From NCBI GenBank assembly GCA_009801085.1, contig VNWV01000003.1:1178001-1242000 (forward strand): a DNA stretch of 64,000 nucleotides, in the 5' to 3' direction. Of the stretch, positions 33,985 through 44,400 are shown in pieces. This DNA is from Lasiodiplodia sp. COLG20 (lineage: Eukaryota > Ascomycota > Dothideomycetes > Botryosphaeriales > Botryosphaeriaceae). The notes under the pieces are model-generated. The model searched no databases, was not told the origin of the DNA, and saw nothing but the letters and a program-made list of their open reading frames with translations. The position numbers and the translations under genes are program-made. Numbering within the stretch: position 1 is the stretch's first letter; each line of letters begins with the position of its first letter.

Positions 33985-36097
33985 ATGGCCGTGTGCAAGT
34001 TCTACCTCCAGGGCAACTGCAAGTTCGGCGGTACTTCTACTCTTTGTGTCTTTTCTCCACCCGTCCATAAGCTGACCCAGAACAGACAGGTGCAAGTTCG
34101 ACCATCCCGGCGCCCAGAACCAGAACCGTGGCAATCAACAGAACCAGAACCGCTTCGCCGCTCTAAACAATGCCCCCGCCGGCCCGCAAGGCGGCAGAGG
34201 CGGCCAGCGAGGTGAGTTGGCTAAGTTTTTATTCTCATTTTATTTTTTTTTTTCACACATTTCCTCCTTTCATAGCGTCGATTCCTACACTATGAATCCA
34301 CCAACGTTTCCTTCCATCATTGAGGTTCCCAATCTGTCTCTTGCCGCCCGAATGCATGCTTACGGTGCGAATGCTCGTCTTGTTCCAGCAATTTGCTTTA
34401 ATGTTTTGAATGGTTACTATACTGATTTTCGAAACAGGTCCCAGGCAGGACTTCAAGTGAGTGTCAATAGACAGTCTCATTTGTATCTCATGTCTGATCC
34501 GTCCTTTTAGGTACAATTTAGACCCCGACATCATTAAGATCGACTTGGAAAACGATCGTCCGATATGGCCTTTCTCAGTCTACGCACCGGGAAGGACTGC
34601 TCCGCGGCAGCTGATCGAGGGACCGTTGATGGAACAGAGTCAAGAGGAAATGCGTCTACGGTACTATGCTGCAATGGGAACAGGCCATCCCGAGCAAGCT
34701 GTGAGTGAAAAGTGGCAAGTTTCGGACGAACCTTCTAATTATCAAAATAGGCACATGAAGAAACTCAGTTGCTCGGTCAAGTGACCCAACAGATCAAGAA
34801 TATCCTCAGCGACTTGAATGGCGCCTGCATATATGTTCAGGACGGCGAGAATGTCCACCCTAACAGAGTCGACAATACTGTGGGTCAACAGTCACAACAG
34901 CAACAGACCGGCGCTTTTGGCCGAGGCAATGCAACTTTCGGCCAACCCGCAGCATTTGGCGGTGCAGCAAAGCCAGCCTTTGGGCAGCCGAGTGCATTCG
35001 GTACTGCTGGTCAACAACAAAGCGGATTCGGGGCTGCCGGTCAACAACAAAGCGCATTCGGGGCTGCCAGTCAACAGCAAAGCGCATTCGGAAGGCCATC
35101 GACCTTCGGCGCATCGGCAGCCCAGCCATCAGCGTTCGGGGCGCCCTCTACTCTTGGCGGCGGCGCTGCAAATCCAGCGTTCGGCAAACCGGCTTTTGGT
35201 AGCTCTTCAGCATTCGGATCAGCGGCGAATTCTGGGCCGACAGCAGGTGCAGCACCAGGGTTTGGTCAGCCATCTCAACCCGGTTCCTTTGGACAACCTG
35301 GCGGTGGAGGCTTCGGGACAAAGCCGGCTTTTGGCCAACCAGCGGGCGGTGCTGCGTTTGGGCAATCCTCGCAACCCGGCGGAATAGGAGGTTTCGGGAA
35401 GCCAGCAGGGTCACTAGGATTTGGACAGCCAGCTTTTGGTCAGGCAGCCCAGCCGACCGGCAACAGCCCCTTCGGCCAGCAAGGCCAACAGCAGCAGCAG
35501 CAGCAACAACAGCAGCCAGGGGGATTTGGGCAAGCAGCCAATCAACAACCTGGGCCCGGAACGTTTGGGAAGCCTCCTCCCTTCGGTGCACCTGCCCAGC
35601 AAGCAGCGCCCAGCGCATTCGGTGCACCTGCTCAACAAGCTGCATCGAGTGCATTTGGAGCGCCTGCTCAGCAGGCCGCGCCCAGTGCGTTTGGCCAGCC
35701 TGCTATGAATAGCTTTTCCGCGCCGCAAGCGAATGGTTTTGGCCAGCAACAACAGCCTCAATCCGCCACCCCTGCTGGCTCCGACGTGTCGACTTACACC
35801 ACGCGTGGTGCCAACAACCAACTCACTAGCTGGAAGGGCCAACCTGTTCAGTACATTGTTCATGGAGAAACGAAAGTGCAAAACCCTTGCTATCGCCGAC
35901 CGGACAATGGCCAATGGGAGCGCATCTGGCTCCCGGATGGCGCCCCGCCGGACAATCCAAACTGCTACACAGCGCCAGAGGCGTATGGAGAGGTGCTGAA
36001 GGAAGCATACGAGTATTTGAATAACACAGGAACGTTCAAGGATGGCATTATGCCGGAGGAACCACCGGCGCATGCGGCGATCAAGTGGGATATTTGA
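33985..36097 (+). CDS. NUP42: FG nucleoporin with CCCH finger, Nup42/Amo1 type
   Basis: Cytoplasmic-side nucleoporin that supports mRNA export through Gle1 in yeast. Exons 33985-34030, 34086-34211, 34438-34456, 34511-34700 and 34751-36097 give 575 residues. Residues 4-22 form a CX7CX5CX3H finger (MAVCKFYLQGNCKFGDRC), completed by splicing exons 1 and 2. Exon 3 is only 19 nt. A conserved block YNLDPDIIKIDLENDRPIWPFS and an ETQLLGQVTQQIKNILSD helix precede about 260 residues of FG/GFG repeats containing two internal repeat arrays and a 10-Gln run. The C-terminal domain (VQYIVHGETKVQNPCYRRPDNG to the end) is conserved in fungal members. No intron interrupts the long repeat exon. Confidence 0.88.
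35009..35098 (+). repeat. 30-bp coding repeats, three copies (FG array 1)
   Basis: Three near-identical in-frame 30-bp units encoding variants of GQQQSGFGAA within the Nup42 FG region. The first two differ at one or two bases. Such arrays usually arise by slippage and may vary in copy number between strains. Confidence 0.85.
35486..35515 (+). repeat. CAG/CAA run encoding ten glutamines
   Basis: Mixed CAA and CAG codons encode ten consecutive Gln in the Nup42 FG region, directly before PGGFG. The mixed codons would make it more stable than a pure CAG tract. Confidence 0.9.
35582..35689 (+). repeat. 36-bp coding repeats, three copies (FG array 2)
   Basis: Three in-frame 36-bp units encode FGAPAQQAAPSA, with one Pro-to-Ser change in the middle copy. 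Synonymous differences between copies indicate that they are older than array 1 or have been kept for the peptide. Confidence 0.9.
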
Positions 36098-36517
36098 GGT
36101 AGAGGTGTTTTCCTTGGTTATGAAGCAGCCAGAAGAAGTCACTCAGCGAGTTAGAAGTGGGAAAGGCGTTGGATTTCTTTTTTCAGTATGCCATGCCGAA
36201 CAAACAAACGTTCGCAAAGAGCATACAACTTGTTTCCAGCGACGTCTACTGAAAGCGTCATCTGGTCCGTTGCAGGAATAGATAAAAGGCATCCGATTAG
36301 CTCTTAACTTTGATGTCTCGTGCACAATTAAAGCACGATACCGACTTCATTGAGCTCTTACTTATGGGCTCGCCTACTTTCCGCACCGTTTGGCTGGTTT
36401 AGAGTGAAGACCTTTCATGGTCTCCTATACGTACAGACACCGAAGAGGGACACAGTCCAAGGTGGAGCAAAATGGAGCGTCTCTTAATGAAAGCTATCAG
36501 ATGAGCATGCCATAAGT
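36098..36517. other. convergent 3' intergenic, NUP42 / GRC3
   Basis: A 420-bp AT-richer spacer between two convergent genes, expected to hold both 3' untranslated regions. No coding signal or other element is seen. Confidence 0.5.
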
Positions 36518-39109
36518 CTAATTCACGAATCTCCTCAACCGCCGCTTCTTCCCCATCGCCCCCGGCACGTCGCCCTCTTCCATTTTCTGCACCCACGGCC
36601 TCTCTGCCACATCGACATCGACATCAGCATCCACGTCTACATCCGCCACCACTTCTTCATCACCTCCTTGCTCTGCTGCTGCCGCTGCTGCTGCCGCCGC
36701 CGCCTTCTCCTTCTTCGCTCTCTTCCTCGCCTCCGCCGCGTGCAACTCCTCCAGGTACGCCCAGCCGGGCGTGTCCATCCCCGCGCCGACCACCAGCACC
36801 GTCCGCTCGGGCGCCAGCTCGGCGACCAGATGCTCGCACGCGGCCGGCACGAGCAGGTGCAGCGCCTGCCGCGCGGCGTCGATGCCGCGCACGAGCCCCA
36901 GGCAGACGAGGTGCGATGTCTGCGGGGAGAGCGGCTCGATGTGTCCGTTATTACCGCCGCTGATTGCGGCGGCAGACAGGAGAGGGATGTTCTCGGCCGG
37001 GGTGCGGATGATGGCGGTGCTGAGATCGTTGGTAGCGGCTGTTGTTGTTGGGGAGAGCGCGACGATGCCGACGACAGCGCCGTTGAGGACGGTGGCGAGC
37101 GTGCTGGGCGGCAGCGCTTCGCCGAGCGGCATGACGGCGAGGAAGTCGCGGGATGCCGTCGTCGTCGGATCGTCTCCTCGCTGGTCTGGCGATGGGTCCT
37201 CTCCTGCCGTTGCCGCTGCGTACGAGAGGACGTAGGGCTTGTGGGCGGCGAGGAGGCTGGGGTCCCACGACTGCGTTGGTGAGCCTTGCTGCGGCGCGCC
37301 GAGGTGGAAGTACGACAGCGTTTGCATGTCGCGGAACTCGGCGGCGGTGCGGGCGGGCGCGGTCGCGCCGGAGGGCTGGGCGGAGATGGCTTGGAAGCGC
37401 GGGACGGAGGCGGAGGCGGCGGCGGTGCGGAGCGCGTCGTGGCTGCGGCTCGGTTCGTCGGTGGTGTAGACGACGTCGGTGAGCGAGAGGCGGGCGATGA
37501 GGGTGGTGAGGATTTGGAGGCCGGTGCCGATGATCCAGCCGGGCGAGTTGACGATGATGGGGCCGTGGGTGTTGCCGAAGGTGAGGTGTTTTTGGTAGTG
37601 CGTCATCAGGTCGACGACGCATTCGATGAAGTGCTCTGGGTTGTCCTTCGGGCTGTTGGCTCCGATGAAGTGGGAGCGGATGGTTCGCTGGTAGGACCCG
37701 GTGCTGGCACTGGGATGGGTGAAAGGGGGGCCAAAGATGGGTTGGCGGAGCTCAATGAGGGATACTTGTCCCGGAGGTGAGTACTCTGGTTGGCCGGGGT
37801 CGATGTCCAGTAAGAATATCGAATGGTCATCTCTCTTCATGGCTTCCCGGTCGATGGTGAACATTCTGTTCAAAAGCAGCCTGGCGAATGTAGACTTGCC
37901 AGTGTTCCTTGGCCCACAGACAAGTATTCTCTCGTATACACCCGATCCGCTCTTCGACGATGCCGAGCAGACCTTATCGATTGCTTGATGCCATCTCTGA
38001 GGAATCTCCAAATGGTAAAGTGGTCTGCATAGGGAATCATCGGACAATCTATGGATCTGATGAAGCGTCAGTGATGGCAACGAAAGTGTTCAAGGAAACA
38101 TTGGCTTTACGTTTTCGAATGACCACCTCTTCTTGTGATTTTTGAGAAAAGACGAATCCGAGGAGTTTTCGCCTTTCCATAAGCGAGCATACAAAGGCGA
38201 AAGCTTCTCTAGGGGGCTTAATTTACAGTCCACGGATTTGAGATCTACCTCTGCTCCATCTGGCGATAAGCAGTGAATGACCGGCAGGGCGTGAGTAGCC
38301 GGAGCGTAGACTCTGTATGACTGTGCGTTGGGCCCGGCTCTAAGAACTGCTCCGTAGATTGTCACCACGCCTCTCCTCACAAGCAAATCGTAGATTCCTA
38401 TGTTAGCTAATGTTTCCCCGGATTCTAGCCGAGCAACCATGCCGCTTGCGTTGTTCTTAATCACGGTACCGCGCTGAGGGGTCCACGATGACAATTCCAC
38501 TATGGGCGGTGGAAACAGACTGTTTTGAACCGCATCGCTTGACTGCACACCAGTGCTCATCGGAAAATTGGAATCGTCTGCATCATCCGGCCTGGGAAGA
38601 TAGTCTGGCTCAAAGTCGTCCAAGCTGTTGTCGCTCAGCTCGGTATTTGGGTCAGAGACAGGCTGGGCTGTTGCTTCGAGAGCTCGCCTCCGGGCTTCTA
38701 CAGCAGATACTGGTTTGGAATCCGTGGCAACTGGCGCAGGATCTGGCTGTTTGGATGCATGCTTTCGTGCTTCTTGTGCAGAAATTGGCTTGGTAGAAGA
38801 CGGTACCGCAGCATCCTGGTCAGGTGCTATTGACGCTTTTGCTCTGCTTCTTCTCTTTGGTCTGCTGGGAACCTCTAGGTTGCTCTCGGGAACAGGAGTA
38901 GTTCCTGCGGAAGCTTCATTTGGGGAATTCGATTGATCTTTATTTTGTTGCTGGCGTCTTGCTTTCAACGCTGCGGCCGCACTTTGCGGAGCTGTACCGG
39001 CAGGTCTGTCAGGCATATTAGATCAAAAGAATTGGAATCGCGGTGAGTACATACGCGCCGGTGGGGTGTCAGAGCCCGACTGGTGATCGATTTTCCGTCT
39101 CTTGACCAT
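36518..39109 (-). CDS. GRC3: polynucleotide 5'-hydroxyl kinase Grc3
   Basis: Nucleolar RNA kinase of the Clp1/NOL9 family; in yeast it acts with Las1 in ITS2 removal from pre-rRNA and in Pol I termination. Exons 39109-39055, 38991-38111 and 38056-36518 give 824 residues. The kinase P-loop GPRNTGKS falls at about 360-367, and LDIDPGQPEYSPPG at about 395-406 matches the Walker-B/lid region of the family. The N-terminal half is Ala/Ser/Pro-rich (MVKRRK start, PQSAAAALKARRQQQ), followed by a conserved domain (PQRGTVIKNNASGMVARLESGE). The last intron (38110-38057) joins SFEN to IHRLSDD. The first, 55-nt exon is inferred from phase-matched splice sites; without it the ATG at 39016 would start the protein. 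The C-terminus carries an Ala run and a VDVDADVDVDV repeat and ends KKRRLRRFVN. Confidence 0.9.
36610..36710 (-). repeat. Ala-run and Val-Asp repeat in Grc3 tail
   Basis: Low-complexity coding DNA: a GCN run encodes ten alanines after KKEK, and shortly after a GTN-GAY repeat encodes alternating Val and Asp. Both lie in the Grc3 tail, outside the catalytic domain, and probably reflect replication slippage. Confidence 0.8.
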
Positions 39110-39294
39110 TTTTACATAAGTTTGCAGGGTGTTGGGCGCGGCGACAGCGGGAAGAATTGGTTTGCGGAGCAAGATAAGATTAGATCGATCGGCACTCACC
39201 GCCTTCGGCGACCAGCGCCAAAAATCGCCGGCCGCCCCGTCGAAAAAGTTTCCCGGCGCATGGTGCATGCGACTGCGATGTAACAACATCCGCC
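39110..39294. promoter_or_regulatory. shared divergent promoter GRC3 / RPA34
   Basis: Only 185 bp separate the start codons of two divergently transcribed nucleolar genes, so they very likely share one nucleosome-free promoter. A GCGATG hexamer, the core of the yeast ribosome-biogenesis PAC element, lies at 39275-39280, but it is only about 15 nt from the Rpa34 ATG, and its flank (TA instead of AG) does not match the full element; I treat it as suggestive only. Confidence 0.6.
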
Positions 39295-40662
39295 ATGTCC
39301 GCTGTGAAGAGAACGCCAATCCCTCTGCCCGGAAGGGCCACCGCTGCTGCGGGCACGCCTTCGAAACCTCCCAAGCCTACCACTAAACCTACTCCTAAAG
39401 ACGACAGCTCCGAGGATGAGAGCAGCAGCGACGAAAGCTCCAGCAGCGAAACTGTTGCGGCGAAGACCAGCAGCTCCACGAAGGAGGATTTGAAGAAGGC
39501 CCAGAAACCGGCACCCAAAAGCTCGTCCGAGGCCAGCGACAGCGAGGAGAGTGAAGAAGAAGAGGAAGAGGAGGAGGAAGACGAGGAAGAAGAGGAGAGT
39601 AGCGACAATGGCGATAAAAATGAGAAGGCCGAGGAACCCAAGAAGGCGGATGCGAGCAAGAGCACAACGGCGAGTGGCAGCGCCAGCGCTAGCGACAGCG
39701 GCAGCGAGGAGTCTGAGAGCGAGAGCGAGGAGGAGAGCGAGAAGCAAGCTCAAACGTATATGTTCTCCTGTGACCGGAGCCAACAACACCAAGCTAACTG
39801 ATGATCAGCTCAAGCTTTTCAAGATCGCAAACTGTCCAATTGAGCGCCGCCAAATCATTCGAGCCCCCGTCAGGTTTCAAGGCAGTGAATTCCGGCCTCA
39901 GCTCCTCCTCCAACCTTGCTAAACTCCTTCAATCCACGGATCTCTCGAAAAAGCAAATATGGCACATCACTGCACCCGCCCATATCGATATCAAGAAAAT
40001 CAAGCAGTTTGCACGAGGCAAAGCAGCGCTCAAGGAACCTGCGATTGAACACGACGGTGTTGGCTATGCGTTTCTTCCGGAAGAGAAGGGCACACAGACG
40101 TCGAAGAAGCTCCTTGTGCCGTCAGAGAAGGGTTTCGCAGCTGGTATGATGAACTACGCCGATCCATTTGTAAATTTGCTCTACTGACTCGACATTTGGT
40201 ACAGTGCCGGCCGAGATTTCAGAGACCCTCCACCTGAAGCAAATTGTGGACATTCCCAAGCTTTCTGAGAAGGGAGCTGATTCTGCAAAGACTACTGCTG
40301 CCATTCACACGTTCGTTGAGCGCCCACCAAAGCCCGCGAGACCGCAGCCGGCGGGGCTACGCATGCGTTACAGGCCCTACGGTCATAGCGGAGATGTGAT
40401 AGGTTTCGCATCCGACGACGAAAGCAGTGCGCCTGCGCAGAAGCGGAAGCATGGCGAAGCTGACGCGCCTGCAAGCTCAAAGAAGTCTAAGAAGGAGAAA
40501 ACGCCAAAGAAGAAGAAGTCTGAGGCAGGGGAGCCGATGGAAGGTGTCGAAGCGACAGTGGTAGCTCAAGATGGCGGTGAGACGGAAAAGAAGAAGAAGA
40601 AGAAGGAAAAGAAGGACAAGGAGGGCAAGAAGGAGAAGAAGGAAAAGAAGAGCAAAGAGTAA
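39295..40662 (+). CDS. RPA34: RNA polymerase I subunit Rpa34 (A34.5)
   Basis: Polymerase I-specific subunit that dimerises with A49 and aids initiation and elongation on rDNA; nucleolar. Exons 39295-39755, 39809-40143 and 40205-40662 give 417 residues. The N-terminal 150 residues are Ser/Lys/Glu-rich with a long Glu/Asp tract (about 85-103). The conserved core begins after intron 1 (YFS-like entry, SAAKSFEPPSGFKAV, DLSKKQIWHITAPAHIDIKKIKQ, DGVGYAFLPEE, LLVPSEKGFAAVPAEISETLHLKQIVDIP) and matches the A34.5 dimerisation domain. The tail has RMRYRPYGH and then a highly basic KKEKKDKEGKK end typical of the family. Both introns are phase-consistent and have clear branch points. It is divergent from Grc3. 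Confidence 0.88.
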
Positions 40663-41434
40663 TACCCGGCAATGGCTTGGATGATTGGCAGCGGAGGTGG
40701 CCAGCAAAAAAGCATGGTTTTGTGTTCTGGGACTTGTCGGTGTCTTGCCAAAAGGGGATTGTCAGGGTCCAGGAGTTTGTCCGGTGCTGTACAGAGTTAT
40801 CTTGTTTTCATAGAACCCCAGCGTCACACTCAGACGTCATATACGAGGCGATGTGTCGCCAGGCACCGCCTTAGCAAACAAGCTACGCAAGACTAGCGCG
40901 CTTTATCTTAGTCCGGCCGTTGGAGGCTGGCGGGACGATGTGATGATGATCAGCCTTGGCGTCTGGGGTGGGCGACCACTTCGGCGCCACCCCTGTTGTT
41001 TTGGTGCTTTTGGCTGGACGAGACGCACGCTGCCAACCGAGCAACGCGCTCCTATGATATGGAAAACACCACGCTCGCCGCATTCGTCCTCGCGCGGGTA
41101 GCTCCACGTCGACAGTAGCGCGCCATAATAACACACCAGCGTCGCCCCAGAAATCACCAGACCGCCCCGCCCACCGCCGGCAGCGCGACCGACCATTTGC
41201 ACACCATCAGCGCCCCCTTTGCGCTCCACGATTCTGCCGCAATCGGTCACCGCTGATCGCGTTGCGCCCAGACCCCAGAGCCGAAACAAACAGAACGGGG
41301 CAGCGGGAGATTGGAGCGCCCTCCGACCGGCGCCTCATCGTCCGATTTCAACTGAGCCCAAGCAGCACCACCGCCGCAAAACCTCCCCGCCTACCGCCCA
41401 AGCCCGCCGCTACACCACGCTTTATGGGCCCCAG
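40663..41434. other. intergenic region RPA34 / MTO1
   Basis: A 772-bp spacer between tandem plus-strand genes. The reading frame of the next gene is open about 72 codons upstream of its first ATG but contains no earlier ATG. It should hold the downstream promoter and 5' untranslated region; no other feature is supported. Confidence 0.5.
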
Positions 41435-44400
41435 ATGGCTCGGAAATCCACCGACGACGAGGATGTGCGCTCCTTCGACCACTCCGACCCCGAGCTGCCG
41501 CCGCTGCCCTCCGACGACGACGACAGCTTCCTGCGCCCGCCCAGCGACAGCGCCGACAACAGCCACCTGAGCAGCGATGGAGGAAGCGCCATAATAGAGC
41601 GCGAAATGAAGCGCCAGCTTCTGGACATTGAATCGAGCTTCCTACCGGACCGGGACGCTGATAATTCGGAGGCTGCGCCTGCCTCAACAGGAGCGGATGA
41701 TACATACGTGTATGGAGCTTCGTCTCTACAACCGCCGCCGCGGAATGGTGCAAGAGGCGGCCGGCATTCGAGAGAGTCCAGCAGCCACAGATCGCTGCAT
41801 GCGGAGGATGTCGCATTGCCCGAATCGCCCCTACCACCCGACGATGCCTCCGACCAAGGGCCCTTCGACGAGGGAGATCGGTTCGAGGAAGGCAGCAGCT
41901 CGTTTGATGAGCACGCACCCTCGTCTCCAACCGCTGCCGCTGCGGAACGCTCCCAATCAAGAACAGAAGAACAGACCAGCAAACAGACCGAGCCGACTAT
42001 CGAAGTTACCCATGCCGAAAACCAGGGGCAGCGATATGAGGAGGACGCTCAGTCGCAAAGGTCATTCCGGCCGACCTCGAGTGCCTCTACAGTTAAAGCC
42101 GAGAGACTGGAAAACGAAGGGCACGGCGACGACGAACGGAGCTCGAGATTCCGCGACACGTTTTCGTCTTTGAACACAGGAGGACGCAATCCCTCGAATG
42201 CCTCCAGTGTTCGCAAGAGGCCCAGCTTCTTGCGCGATCGCAGCAGGGGGCCCAGCCAGCGCTCTACAACATCCTCTTTCGCAGGCAGATCAGAAAGTTC
42301 GTTCGGCGACAATAGAGACAGCTCCGATTTTGCTCTCCAGACCGGGGGTGCTTTGCCAGGCACAGGCGTGCGAAGTTCAGATCGCGACCTATCTCGACTA
42401 CCAAGCTTCGGGAGCATTGCCTCTTCAATTTCTGGAAACAGCGAGCGCAGGCCATCTTTCGATCGCGCAAGAAGCACACTTAGCGCTGCTTCTCAGGCAG
42501 ACAATAACCTGGAACGATTGGACGAAGAGCCTCGACCTACGTCCGCTTCGCCGCCCGCTACACCAACCGCACGACCATTTAGCTCTGGAACAAATAACAT
42601 GACGGATACAGTCATCACCAAGCACGTACAAAACATTCGTGTCCCGGATACGGTTGCAAGGGAGTACCGGGAAAAACATGCAACAAAGTCCCCTGAAAGA
42701 CCGTCCACAGCGAATCAATTTGCTTTTAGTAGTCGAACTAAGCATAATCTTACGCTTAAGGAGCAGAATAGCAAGATCGACAAGCTGAGTAAGGAGAACT
42801 TCGACCTCAAGCTGAAGATTCACTTCCTTGACCAGGCGCTACAAAACCGGTCCGATGAGGGTGTTAAGGACATGATTTCAAAGAATGTCCAGCTTCAGAC
42901 TGACCTAGCAACCGAGAAGAAAGAAAACCAGAGCCTGAGGAGGAAAGTGCGCGAGCTGGAGCGGAAGCTGAAGGCACAAGAGGAAGGCATGGCAGCAGCT
43001 AAAGAGAAGACTCCTGGCTCTGACGATGGAAAGGGCGAGGGCCCGCAAGGCCAGGCTGAAATGGAGGAAGAGATCACGTACTTGCGTGAATGCTTGCAGC
43101 AGTCCGAAACTGAAATCGAGCGGCTCAAGGAGGAAGGCTTGGCTAAGGAGGTGGAAAAGAGGCGCATGGCCGAGTACGTCAAGTCCATGGGAGACCGCAG
43201 GGTTTCTGAGCCCTCTGCTGGTGTCGAGGAAGCCATGGAGATGTGGAAGGACCTGCTCGAGGCTGAGACTGCACGCCGCGAACAAGCTGACGAGGATGCG
43301 GAACGCCTACGCGACGAGATTCGTCGTCTGAAGGCTGAGCGCGAACAATCTACACAGCAACCGACCAGCGCCCGTCATAGCCACAACATGAGTCGAGGGA
43401 GCCGAGTATCATATGCCCGATCACAGTCAGGCTCTGACGGCACCACGGACAATCGCGCAGGCACAAGTGCCAGCAGCGTTACCCTTGTTGAGCAGCTGAA
43501 GCATGAAAATGCGGAGCTGCGGAGAGATCTTGGCGCCCAAACCTCTATGCTCGTCTCTCGAAACCGCGAGAGAGAACGTCTGCAGCAAGAGATCGAGGAA
43601 CTCAAGCTGTCCGTTCGCCGCGGTGTCGGAAGTGGTTCAGTGGTCGGAGACAGCATCTTCGACCGGTCCATATCCCGTGCAAACCATCACAGGCCATCGT
43701 CAAGGAGTAGTGCGATAACAAGGACCAACGATATTGACGAAGCCGAGAGGGAAGAATATGAACAAAAGCAAGCGGAGCTCAGGGACCAAATTGCCGAGCT
43801 GAAGATGACGAACCAGGAGTTGGAGAAGCAGCTGAACAATACTCTAGACGAGCTGGAAAACACCGAAGAGAATATGCGCCAGCTGGACCGCGAAAACGCC
43901 AATCTGCTTGAGGATGTCAGGAGCATCCAAAATGAGAGGGACGACATTCTTCGATCCTTGGAGCAAAAAGAGGCGGAGTTTGACGCGCTGCGAGAGGAGG
44001 CTGAAGACGAGATTGATGGGTACGAGCAGGAGCTGCACCAGAAGGAGCAGGACCTGGAGCGCCTAATCAACGATCTCGAAAACCGCAACGAGGACTTCGA
44101 GGCTCTACAACAAGAGATGAAGAACGTTAGCGAAAGCCTAGTAATGCTGGAAGATGACAGAAACGCCAGCCAGCGCAGGATCCAGCAATTAGAGCAGGAA
44201 CTCGAGGACGCAAACCAGGAACTGGAGTCGCTCGATCAGAAGCTGCACGAAGCCCAGCAGAAGATTGAACGCTTCGAGGTCCAACAGGAATCAAACCAAG
44301 GTGAAATCACCTTCTTGCGCGAGGAGCAGGAGGGCGACAAGATCAGGATTGGTGATCTCGAGGCTGCTCTGAACGCAGCACAGATGAGCATCCAAGAAGA

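Noticed and set aside
17554..41434. A secondary-metabolite or defence gene cluster
   Set aside because: Neighbouring genes are unrelated housekeeping functions; no synthase, NLR, nuclease or transporter grouping is present.
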